Of a stretch of 12,224 nucleotides of DNA, positions 1-7,016 are shown piece after piece. Within the stretch, counting starts at the first letter, position 1. Each line of letters opens with the position of its first letter. This stretch comes from Ruminococcus sp. AF41-9. Lineage in GTDB: Bacteria; Bacillota; Clostridia; Lachnospirales; Lachnospiraceae. A program made the translations under genes and the position numbers. The stretch lies in contig NZ_QUDO01000081.1 in NCBI RefSeq assembly GCF_003477525.1, positions 1 to 12,224 of the forward strand. Direction: 5' to 3'. The notes under the pieces are model-generated. The model saw only the letters and a program-made list of their open reading frames with translations. It was not told the origin of the DNA and ran no database searches.

Positions 1-456
1 GTTGGAACCGTTGTGTGCAGCATGGTCAAACAGTTTTGAAACATTTTCAAATTTTGTGCCAAATTTAGATACCATCGTATCATCCACGCACAGAAATACA
101 GGCTGCGTCCGTAATGAATCCGGTATCAGCTTCAAGGCAATCCGGGCAGTGGTATTCATAAATCTGGAATAATCAACCTTTGCATAGGAACATGCATAAT
201 AAAATACATTCAGTGATTTCTCTGTTATCCCGGATAAAAAATGCTGATACAGAAGCCGGATGGAATGTGCGGATTCCAATGTCAATATGGATAGTATCAG
301 AAGAAACAGGGTATCTGCTGTCGGAACAGAAAAAGTTTCAAAATAAATCAAAAAATATTGATGAAGTCTACCAATCAGTGTTTTTTCGTTGTATAATGTT
401 TTTATCGTACAGGGTCACTTTCCTTTGTAATGTTTTGGGTCAAATTCATTATACAT
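1..456 (-). pseudogene. DDE transposase, N-terminal part, frameshifted and cut by the window edge
   Basis: Reading the minus strand from ATG 456-454 gives MYNEFDPKHYKGK and then a TGA stop near 415. The next frame continues as VTLYDKNIIQRKNTDW to a TAG, and the original frame then resumes and stays open to the window edge. Joining these pieces gives a continuous transposase-like protein with conserved-looking stretches such as SLNVFYYACSYAKVDYSRFM, the catalytic-aspartate motif VDDTMVSKFG, and KLFDHAAHNGSN. One base is therefore missing near 415 and one extra is present near 369. The gene would catalyse IS transposition, but the copy looks inactive as read. Family assignment to the IS4/IS701-like DDE group rests on recalled similarity. 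Confidence 0.75.
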
Positions 457-475
457 CAGAAAGTCCTGTACGATA
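403..475. repeat. 11-bp perfect inverted repeat flanking the transposase start
   Basis: The arms TATCGTACAGG (403-413) and CCTGTACGATA (465-475) are perfect inverted copies. The transposase start codon (454-456) lies between them. In the transposase transcript the arms could pair and enclose the start region, a layout that in other IS elements limits translation from outside transcripts. That role is inference. Confidence 0.5.
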
Positions 476-502
476 TTTTTTATGAAAAAGTTGTAAAGTG
501 GT

Positions 503-1711
503 GTAACTTTTAATAACGATATTAAAATTTTAAAACCTACACAAAATATAAAAGAAATGCAACTTTTTGAACAGGAACTTAATTTTTGTTATGAGGGAGC
601 TAGTTTTATAGGATCTGCATTACAAGAAATGACCTGTTTAGTTGAGGAAAGAACAGTTGAATATAAAAACCATGTTCCTCGAATCAGATATTCTACTATC
701 GTTTTCCTCCTTTCTGACGGAAATATAAATTGCTATAATGCTGATATAGTAAGAAAGGAAAACGAGGCTTTACAGTTGACACAACAATATATATGTGAAA
801 ATCATATAGAAGTAGTGTCAGTGGGCATTGGTAGATTGTGTAACTACAATTTTCTGAAAGAATTAACTGGGCTTAACTCAGATAGACATGTAAAACGAGT
901 CAATTCAATAGTTGATTTGAAAGATTTTGTAAATCAACTGGAAGCAGAAAGTGACATGATTATAACGAGAAATGACTTCCAGTCAAAAAAATGGCATGTA
1001 CAAAAAAACATGCATACAATATGTTCATTGAATACGAGTAAACGAATTCCAATAATTTTTTTGATCGATACTTCAAAGTCAATGTCAGGATACGAAGATC
1101 TCATAAAAACTTCCATCTGTAAGTTATATGATTTTATTTTGGATGACAGGACAGTGTCCAATGCAGTTGAATTGTCTGTACTTACATTTAACAATGATAT
1201 TTTTGTCCATGAACAACTATGTGAAATTAAACGACAGGAAAAACGAGGACGAAGTATACATATTGAATGCACTGGAACTTCACTTATAGGTTTAGCTCTC
1301 AACGCAGCTATTCAGCAACTGGAAGAGCGAATAAAAACTTATACACAAAATATTCCTAAGGTGAGATATTATGTTCCAATTATTTTTATTATTTCACATG
1401 GTAAGTCAGAATATCCAAATGACAACACAGGGAAACAGGAAGAAGAAGCATTGGTATCTGCTAAAGCTTTTATCAAGAAAAAAGTATCAGAGAATCGGCT
1501 TGGTATAATCTCTGGTGCTATTGGCAATTGCTGTAATCTTTCTTTAATGAGAGAACTAACAGGTATTGATACAGATAACCGGTTGATTAAAATAGATACT
1601 GAAATTTCTTTAAATAAATTTCTTGATTATACGAAAGTTATAATTCATAATTGGCCCCAAATTTGTCGTCATCACCTGGATCTGGACATGTTTTCTAGTT
1701 ATATACAATAA
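503..1711 (+). CDS. TerY-like tandem vWA domain protein, 5' end removed by IS insertion
   Basis: The fragment holds the C-terminal half of one vWA domain followed by a complete second vWA domain. With residues numbered from ATG 557, domain 1 keeps the strand motif IVFLLSDGN (Asp54) but has lost its DxSxS metal site. Domain 2 has the full MIDAS start IDTSKSM (Asp171) and the GTS threonine near residue 241, but reads SHG where domain 1 has SDG (His281). Coding similarity begins upstream of 557: codons from 503 read VTFNNDIKIL, matching LTFNNDIFVH in domain 2, so ATG 557 is not the native start and has only a weak upstream purine run. The repeat continues as GIGRLCNYNFLKELTG and AIGNCCNLSLMRELTG. 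TerY-like vWA proteins bind partners through a metal ion, often with PP2C and AAA+ proteins, as found just downstream. Whether the remnant is translated from 557 is unknown. Confidence 0.8.
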   Translation, partial: VTFNNDIKILKPTQNIKEMQLFEQELNFCYEGASFIGSALQEMTCLVEERTVEYKNHVPRIRYSTIVFLLSDGNINCYNADIVRKENEALQLTQQYICENHIEVVSVGIGRLCNYNFLKELTGLNSDRHVKRVNSIVDLKDFVNQLEAESDMIITRNDFQSKKWHVQKNMHTICSLNTSKRIPIIFLIDTSKSMSGYEDLIKTSICKLYDFILDDRTVSNAVELSVLTFNNDIFVHEQLCEIKRQEKRGRSIHIECTGTSLIGLALNAAIQQLEERIKTYTQNIPKVRYYVPIIFIISHGKSEYPNDNTGKQEEEALVSAKAFIKKKVSENRLGIISGAIGNCCNLSLMRELTGIDTDNRLIKIDTEISLNKFLDYTKVIIHNWPQICRHHLDLDMFSSYIQ

Positions 1712-1729
1712 AATCAAGGAGAAATGCTT

Positions 1730-2731
1730 ATGGAAAGAAAAACACTATTTAAAACAATTTTATATAAAGAAACAGGAAGCAGACATATAGAACGCAATAA
1801 AAACTGTGAAGACAATGTATTTCGATACATTTCTGAAAATGGTATAACTTCTATTGCACTTAGTGATGGTGCAGGTTCTTACAAGTATGCAGAAAAGGGA
1901 TCAGAAATCACAGCTCGTATGGCGGCAACTTTCATGGCAAAAAAATTTGAAAGACTGTATGGTCTTGACAATGAAACAATAGCCGATTATGTCATCCGCG
2001 AAGTGCTAATCCCTCTCGGAGAAGAGGCGGAGAAGCAGGGAGAAGATATTATCGAATTTTCAGCCACTCTACTGTGTACAGCTTTTCACCCGGATGGAAG
2101 GTATCTGATTTTGCATGTTGGAGATGGTGCAATTGTTGGACTAAACAAAAATAATGAATGTGAAGTAATTTCTATTTATGAACATGATGGACCCGCAAAC
2201 CAGACAACCTTTGTTACTGTTCCAGACACACAGTTTTTTCTGAAAAAAGGGACCTCTGATTATTCATCAGTTGTATTAATGAGTGATGGACCAGAAGAAT
2301 TTCTGGTAAATGAACTTGGGGCAAATGTTCGTATACGTCTTATGCAGCAAATGGCGTTTTTCTTAAGTGAAGCAGACATGGAAAACCAAATTTCTTCACT
2401 TATCCGCTTACTGGTAAATAACGGTATGGGAGATGATGCTTCTTTCGCTGTTATCTGCAACATGAAAGAAACCGGTAATGTATTATCCGGACTGTCTCCG
2501 GAATTCCGCCGACAGCTTTTTGATCTGCAGAAAGATTTAAGTGATAAAAAAATGGACAACAGCAAAAAACTTCTTGCTATGATTGGTTCAGCACCAAATG
2601 GTACGACCATAGGAGAGCTGACCAGAAACCTTCATATCCATTCCAAGAGCATCACCAAAAAGAAACTGAACCATTTACTGGTTATGGAGCTTATTAAGCA
2701 GGAAAATGGACGGATTTATATTGCAGACTGA
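1730..2731 (+). CDS. PP2C-family protein serine/threonine phosphatase with C-terminal winged-helix-like domain
   Basis: A metal-dependent PP2C-type phosphatase, expected to remove phosphate from Ser/Thr of partner proteins in the cytoplasm. Visible motifs are the N-terminal NCEDN (Asp28), ALSDGAGS (Asp46), LHVGDGA (Asp132, where many PP2Cs have GDS), VLMSDG (Asp186) and GDDAS (Asp235 and Asp236), in the order and spacing of the PP2C fold, so the metal-binding acids appear intact. After about residue 250 there is a charged helix and then a region to residue 333 that reads like a winged helix (TTIGELTRNLHIHSKSITKK, then a turn and GRIYIAD). I chose ATG 1730 because AAGGAG at 1716-1721 lies 8 bases before it; ATG 1724 is only 2 bases from that site. 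The gene starts 18 bases after the vWA stop, fitting a shared transcript and the known TerY-vWA/PP2C pairing. Confidence 0.88.
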   Translation: MERKTLFKTILYKETGSRHIERNKNCEDNVFRYISENGITSIALSDGAGSYKYAEKGSEITARMAATFMAKKFERLYGLDNETIADYVIREVLIPLGEEAEKQGEDIIEFSATLLCTAFHPDGRYLILHVGDGAIVGLNKNNECEVISIYEHDGPANQTTFVTVPDTQFFLKKGTSDYSSVVLMSDGPEEFLVNELGANVRIRLMQQMAFFLSEADMENQISSLIRLLVNNGMGDDASFAVICNMKETGNVLSGLSPEFRRQLFDLQKDLSDKKMDNSKKLLAMIGSAPNGTTIGELTRNLHIHSKSITKKKLNHLLVMELIKQENGRIYIAD

Positions 2732-2746
2732 AGGAGTATTTAAGTT

Positions 2747-3628
2747 ATGAGCGTAAAAACAATCATTATTATTGCAGTAATACATATCATTTCCGGTAAT
2801 ATTTCGAAAGCTGTAGTTAAATCTAAAAATTATCCGGATAGCATAAATCATGGATTCGCATGGGGCTTTTTTCTTGGAATATTAGGTCTTATTATCTGTC
2901 TTTTTAAAACACCAATTCCCAAACGAAGACCATCGACTTCTTCAAGTTCTAGTAATTATAGCAGAAACACTACAAAATCCAGGAATACTTCAGGAAACGG
3001 CCACTATCGACAAACAAATTCCAGAACCGTAACCAGACAGAATTTTGCACAAAAACTGAATACCCTGAATGACTCCGGCGATGTGAAGGTACAGGCCTCT
3101 CCTCAACAGAAAAAGATGGTTTCTGAAGCCAAAACGTATCGTGCTGCTAAAAAACGCACTTTTTCAACGGTAAAGTCTGGTGAGCAAATCAGTATTGATT
3201 TGAGTTGGAGTGAAAACCTTGCAGAACTGCTTGAAGCAACTGAAGTAGTTTACTCAAATGCGGAACTGAACTGTAATCGGAGAATGGTTTCAGAAAGATT
3301 TAATTATTACATCAATCTTCATTACCGTTCTTTTACGGCAGCCGATCTTTGCCACGCAAAAAGGGAAGAAATTATGGTAAGCCTAAATAACCTGAGAAAG
3401 ATCATTTCCCGACTCAACGACAGAAGTGACTTTCTGAGAGTAGATAAAGCTTCTTATGATCAGTTAATTGCACTTCGCGGCAGTATGTATAATCTGACAG
3501 AATATCTGGGAAAACGCCGGGATCTTTTGAATAAGCAGACCGCTGTCATCCGTGAAAAGATCAGGAATGAATGCGGAGACAGGGGACAACGCTGGTATCA
3601 GGAACTGATGGAAAGGGCAGGTAAATGA
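2747..3628 (+). CDS. Small membrane protein with two N-terminal hydrophobic helices and a helical C-terminal domain, unknown function
   Basis: I do not recognise a family. The 293-residue product starts with a hydrophobic segment (about residues 4-17, rich in Ile and Val) and a second one (about 36-54, AWGFFLGILGLIICLF), separated by a polar loop, so both termini are probably on the same side of the membrane. Residues about 60-105 are a Ser/Asn/Thr/Arg-rich, probably disordered linker. Residues about 140-293 look largely helical and highly charged, with no visible catalytic motif. AAGGAG at 2731-2736 overlaps the end of the phosphatase gene and lies 10 bases before the ATG. The stop overlaps the radical SAM start (ATGA at 3625-3628), which suggests translational coupling. 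It may anchor the system to the membrane, by context only. Confidence 0.75.
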   Translation: MSVKTIIIIAVIHIISGNISKAVVKSKNYPDSINHGFAWGFFLGILGLIICLFKTPIPKRRPSTSSSSSNYSRNTTKSRNTSGNGHYRQTNSRTVTRQNFAQKLNTLNDSGDVKVQASPQQKKMVSEAKTYRAAKKRTFSTVKSGEQISIDLSWSENLAELLEATEVVYSNAELNCNRRMVSERFNYYINLHYRSFTAADLCHAKREEIMVSLNNLRKIISRLNDRSDFLRVDKASYDQLIALRGSMYNLTEYLGKRRDLLNKQTAVIREKIRNECGDRGQRWYQELMERAGK

Positions 3629-4140
3629 GCAGAATAGCTGGAGACCGTATGTATCTTGATGGTGAAGGCCTTTTAGGACCTTCACCGAGATATATAGTCT
3701 GGTTTCATGGATGCAGTAGAAACTGTCCGGGCTGTATTGCCATAGACTGGAATCGAAAAAATTTTCCAGCGTTTGAATTAAGTGTACGAACAATGGTAGA
3801 AATCATACAGCAGTCAGGAAATATTGAAGGAATTACTATCAGTGGAGGAGAACCTTTTCTTCAGATCGACGCATTGTATGAACTGGTCTCTGAACTGCGT
3901 AAGACTGAATTGGGAATAATTATTTATAGTGGTTATAGGCTGTCTGAACTCAAAGAAATGTCCAATGAAAAAGTAAAGAAAATTCTAAGTGAGATTGATG
4001 TTCTGATAGATGGCAATTATGAGGAAAAATTGGATGATGACCTTCCTTACAGAGGTTCTTCAAATCAGGTAATTTATCAATTTACAGATAGATATAGGGA
4101 TTTTTTTAAATCGAAAAAAAAAGAGGATTTCTTCTATTGA
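3625..4140 (+). CDS. NrdG-like radical SAM (4Fe-4S) activating protein, C-terminus frameshifted
   Basis: The 171-residue product begins MSRIAGDRMYLDGEG and carries the radical SAM cluster motif C-x3-C-x2-C (Cys30, Cys34, Cys37, GCSRNCPGC) and the SAM-binding TISGGEPFLQ (residues 71-80). This is the small activase type that includes the anaerobic ribonucleotide reductase activator NrdG, which uses SAM and a 4Fe-4S cluster to make a radical on a partner enzyme. No ribonucleotide reductase or other glycyl radical enzyme lies in the window, so the partner is unknown. It is therefore better called an activase-like protein than NrdG. The start overlaps the preceding stop by ATGA. The end at 4140 is probably not native: a nine-A run at 4114-4122 shifts the frame, and the family-like tail lies in the next frame to 4234. 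Confidence 0.85.
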   Translation: MSRIAGDRMYLDGEGLLGPSPRYIVWFHGCSRNCPGCIAIDWNRKNFPAFELSVRTMVEIIQQSGNIEGITISGGEPFLQIDALYELVSELRKTELGIIIYSGYRLSELKEMSNEKVKKILSEIDVLIDGNYEEKLDDDLPYRGSSNQVIYQFTDRYRDFFKSKKKEDFFY

Positions 4141-4234
4141 AAAGAAAGAGGGACAGCAGCTGCTTACCGGAATTCCAAGTACACAGACCAAAAATCTATG
4201 GAAAAAAATAAAAGAGCAAAATGGATATAGTTGA
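4114..4234 (+). other. Out-of-frame C-terminal continuation of the radical SAM gene after a nine-A run
   Basis: Positions 4114-4122 are nine A. Removing one A would join residue Lys164 or so to the +1 frame, which reads RISSIEKKEGQQLLTGIPST and ends at TGA 4232-4234. The LLTGIP segment resembles the last strand of NrdG-type activases, which often end in a VGIP-like motif, so this is most likely the native C-terminus. The present frame instead ends quickly as EDFFY. Possible causes are a mutation, phase variation, RNA-polymerase slippage on the A run, or a base-calling error. Confidence 0.7.
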
Positions 4235-4267
4235 AAAAACACCAATGAAGGATTAGTTTCATAGTGT

Positions 4268-4292
4268 AAATTTTGCCGTTCCGGGCAAATTT
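4268..4292 (+). promoter_or_regulatory. Stem-loop in the gap before the coiled-coil gene
   Basis: AAATTTTGCC (4268-4277) and GGCAAATTT (4284-4292) form a stem of about nine pairs with one bulged T and a six-base loop. No run of T follows, so it is a weak candidate for termination; it could instead be an RNA processing or attenuation site that sets the ratio of upstream to downstream genes. Confidence 0.4.
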
Positions 4293-4304
4293 AACTCATA
4301 TAAT
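4273..4304 (+). promoter_or_regulatory. Possible internal promoter
   Basis: A perfect TATAAT lies at 4299-4304, with TTGCCG at 4273-4278 as the best -35 candidate. The spacer is 20 bases, longer than the usual 16-18, so the match is weak. The site lies in the only gap larger than 100 bases in the operon, about 60 bases before the next start codon, where an internal promoter would be sensible. Confidence 0.3.
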
Positions 4305-4362
4305 TATAACAAATTTTAGTTCTTATAATTCTAAAAAGAAGAAACATGTGGAGGTGCCACAA

Positions 4363-5517
4363 ATGAATGATAAAAGAACTTCTCCTAGTACTCAAAGTAT
4401 TTTTGTTATACCAATAGGAGATGAAGTAGAATTATATCTGGAATACAACGGTTTACAATGGAGTAATGAGAGTATCAATGAAGAAAAACTGCGTAGTTTT
4501 TCGGAAAACTGCCAGGGTATTCAAATTACCTTTTTGGATGCAGAAAACGGAAAACTCTTGTTATTTTCTCAGAAAGAAGATATGGAAGATTCCATAAAAA
4601 TATATTTTGAAAGAATATCTTCAGAACAATTGCCATGTGCTTTTTTTGATAAAGTAAGTAAAACATATGATAATTTTGAAGTTTCTTCTCAAGTAGCGCA
4701 AATGACCGTATGTTTTATGGAAGACGGCAAAATAGATGTAGAGTGGCAATATGAAGAAGATGAAATACCAGAGCCTTATGTTGTCGATCCGGTACTGCCT
4801 ATTACCCAACCGTCATTTCCTACGCAGCCAGAACCTACTACTCCAGGAAATGACAATTTAGAAAAACTCAAACAGGAAAACATAGAACTCAAAAACAAAA
4901 ATGAAGAACTGTCCTTTGAAATATCTAATTATAAGATAAATGAAGACAGTCTTTCAAAAAAAATAGCTGAATTGCAGGAGGAAAATGAACGGCTGAAGGC
5001 TGTTTCTGGAGGCAATGCTGCAAATGATGAAGAAATTGACCGTCTTAAGACACTTGTAACTCAATTAGTAGATAACCAGTTCGATGATTCCTACGTTCAG
5101 ACACAGGATACAAAAATCAATGAAATGACAGCTTCTATTGTAAGTCGTAAAAAAACTCTGGCCGAAAAAGAAGCCTCCTTACATTCATTGGAGCAGGAAG
5201 AATCCGAAGTGGAACGTTCTATCGCAGATATCAAGCAAAATATTACCAATGCAATGGATAACATTCACAAAGCAGAAAGAATTAAACAGGAACAGTCTGT
5301 AGAACTTTCAGATATTCAAGCCTCTTTGCAGCAGATTCTTGCCGAAATTGATATGGACATCGATACACTTGAGATGTATTCAGAACAGGATAGTCTGAGC
5401 ACTGTTGTTTCGGAAGCTAGAGATGCGAAAAATAGGATTGAGGAAAAGCTAAGATCTTTCATCGTAGAACGGCAAAAAGATTGTGAAGAACGGAGCAAGC
5501 GCATTCAGACTTCCTGA
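4363..5517 (+). CDS. Coiled-coil protein with globular N-terminal domain, unknown function
   Basis: I do not recognise a family. From ATG 4363 the product is 384 residues. Residues 1 to about 130 look like a compact alpha/beta domain (SIFVIPIGDEVELYLEY, QGIQITFLDAENGKLLLFSQ, TVCFMEDGKIDVEWQYEEDE). Residues about 132-163 are a Pro/Thr-rich linker (VLPITQPSFPTQPEPTTPG). The rest is two long heptad-like coiled coils (about 165-205 and 218-380). There is no signal peptide or membrane segment. ATG 4363 is chosen because GGAGG at 4350-4354 lies 8 bases upstream; the frame is open to a TTG at 4273, but that has no ribosome binding site and overlaps the stem-loop. Domain and linker layout suggest a scaffold or adaptor for the AAA+ protein or the two following coiled-coil proteins. 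Confidence 0.8.
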   Translation: MNDKRTSPSTQSIFVIPIGDEVELYLEYNGLQWSNESINEEKLRSFSENCQGIQITFLDAENGKLLLFSQKEDMEDSIKIYFERISSEQLPCAFFDKVSKTYDNFEVSSQVAQMTVCFMEDGKIDVEWQYEEDEIPEPYVVDPVLPITQPSFPTQPEPTTPGNDNLEKLKQENIELKNKNEELSFEISNYKINEDSLSKKIAELQEENERLKAVSGGNAANDEEIDRLKTLVTQLVDNQFDDSYVQTQDTKINEMTASIVSRKKTLAEKEASLHSLEQEESEVERSIADIKQNITNAMDNIHKAERIKQEQSVELSDIQASLQQILAEIDMDIDTLEMYSEQDSLSTVVSEARDAKNRIEEKLRSFIVERQKDCEERSKRIQTS

Positions 5518-5561
5518 AATAATAAAAACTGTGGTGCAAAGCCAGGAAATACGAGGTATAT

Positions 5562-7002
5562 ATGGCAGATAATCAGAGAGAAATCGAGCGTCTGCAGCGG
5601 CAGATTTCAAATGCAAACAGGGAGCTCCGGAATATTGAGCGGGATTATAATGACAGGATCAAACAGGAAACCGCTAAAATGCGCCGAGAAATGCAAAATT
5701 TCTCCGCTAACCTGAAGCAGGATTATATCCAGAAACTTCAGGAAATGGAGCAATCCTTTTCAAATGCTTACCTAAATGAAATGGAACGCATGCGGAGACG
5801 GTATAACGAATTAACAGAACAGGTTGCTATTTATGAAAATGAATTAAATGAAGCTATGGAACGCCTGGAGGCAGAACAGGCACGTTTGATTCAGGAAAAT
5901 AAGGCTAAAAACCAACAATATGAGGAAGCTGCAAATAAAGCGGTACAGAAACTGAAGCAAAGTATTCAGGATGCTTGTCAGTTTCCAGTAGATATTTTTT
6001 ATCCTCATGCCATACAGCGATATATCGAAGCAGGTGAAGAAGCCGAAAAACTGCTTCAAAATAAACTGTATACGCTTGCGGTACCAAAGGCAGAATGTGC
6101 CACTGATGCTGTAAAGCGTCTGGAAAACAGCACGAAGCAGAAAATGGAAGAGCTAGATACGCTGTTTGAGATTTACCGGATGAAACTGGAAACACTTACC
6201 AAATCTATATTTTCAGATGGAAGGCTTAACCTTAAGGATGGAGATGAGGTTGTACTGGAACTCACCGAACAGGATATTGATTACTGGTCCGACAGGCTTT
6301 ACTCCGAATTGAAGGAACTTCTCCAGGAGCATCAGGCAAATGTAGACGGTGGTACCGGACAGTGGATAAAAAAATGCGCAAATCAGGCATTGGATCCAGC
6401 TTTCTTGTTGGATAAGGAAATTCAAAGGCTGGATATGATTCCACAAAAGCTCAGCATATGCATTTCTTATGCAACCTCAGCATGTGACTGTTTTATCATA
6501 CTTCTGTCATCGAGGAAACCGTTGAAACTGTTTTAGAGAGCAAAACTATGAATTTACAGGTATTGCATATGGACCGTGTAAATGTGGGAATGATGCATCA
6601 AAAGGATTTCAGGAATATTTTCATCAGTATCTTCAGGATGAAATCTGCATAAAGGAAAATGGAAAAGCAGATTACAGAGAAGAAAGGGTCCTTACTTTTG
6701 AAAAATGCCATACCATAAATGAAAAACCGGATATCTGCAGGCTGTATATTATACCTGTACGCAAAGAAAAAACAGTTTCCTATCGGATTTATATGCAGCT
6801 GGAAGCGGAATACTTCCCGACTATGGTGCAGGAAAGCCTGTCTAATATTTTGGGAAGAAATGGTGTTTATGTAGAAACAGCAAAGTCCGCGATGAACATT
6901 GCCACAGATGCAGGAAGACCTCTTACTTTAAAAGAAACTGATAATTTTACAGCAACAGTGACCGAAGCAGATCTTCGCCAGAAATACAGCTTGGGAAAAT
7001 AG
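5562..7002 (+). pseudogene. Long coiled-coil protein (paralogue 1), broken by two -1 frameshifts
   Basis: The first frame runs 5562-6536 (324 residues): a strongly charged coiled coil to about residue 140, then a helical middle part with AIQRYIEAGEEAEKLLQNKL. At 6491-6494 one T seems missing: reading moves from ATSACDCF to the frame giving HTSVIEETVETVLESK. At 6542-6545 one A seems missing, and the third frame continues NYEFTGIAYGPCKCGNDA and on to TAG 7000-7002. Repaired, the protein would be about 480 residues, close to the 474 of the next gene, and its C-terminal module aligns by eye with that protein (ESKNYEFTGIAYG against EDQGYDMDGYAYE). GAGG at 5553-5556 precedes the start. As read, the product lacks its C-terminal domain; alternatively the shifts are base-calling errors. 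Function unknown, probably a filamentous or scaffold component. Confidence 0.75.
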
Positions 7003-7016
7003 AAAGGGGAAAGACT

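Larger units (their letters stand above)
1..500 (-). mobile_element. Partial insertion sequence (IS4/IS701-like DDE group), left part of window
   Basis: The minus strand encodes the N-terminal part of a DDE transposase, and the element continues beyond the left window edge. Its 5' boundary probably lies between about 494 and 503: the plus strand resumes as open vWA coding sequence at 503 and has an in-frame stop (TAA 494-496) just before it. Only one end of the element is present, so terminal inverted repeats and target duplication cannot be checked here. The family name is from recalled resemblance of the transposase, not from a search. Confidence 0.7.

Noticed and set aside
180..485. Plus-strand open frame of 101 codons
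   Set aside because: It lies opposite the transposase remnant, has no ribosome binding site and resembles nothing; it is a shadow frame.
934..1302. Minus-strand frame of 122 codons
   Set aside because: Opposite the second vWA domain with its MIDAS motif; shadow frame.
3625..4140. Calling the radical SAM gene nrdG
   Set aside because: The cluster motif fits the activase group, but no anaerobic ribonucleotide reductase is nearby and the context is a vWA/PP2C/AAA+ operon.
4273..4362. Upstream TTG start for the coiled-coil gene
   Set aside because: No ribosome binding site, overlaps a stem-loop and TATAAT, while ATG 4363 has GGAGG at ideal spacing.
6793..7002. Separate small gene of 69 codons
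   Set aside because: The same frame is open and coding-like well upstream of its ATG; it is the C-terminal end of the frameshifted coiled-coil gene.
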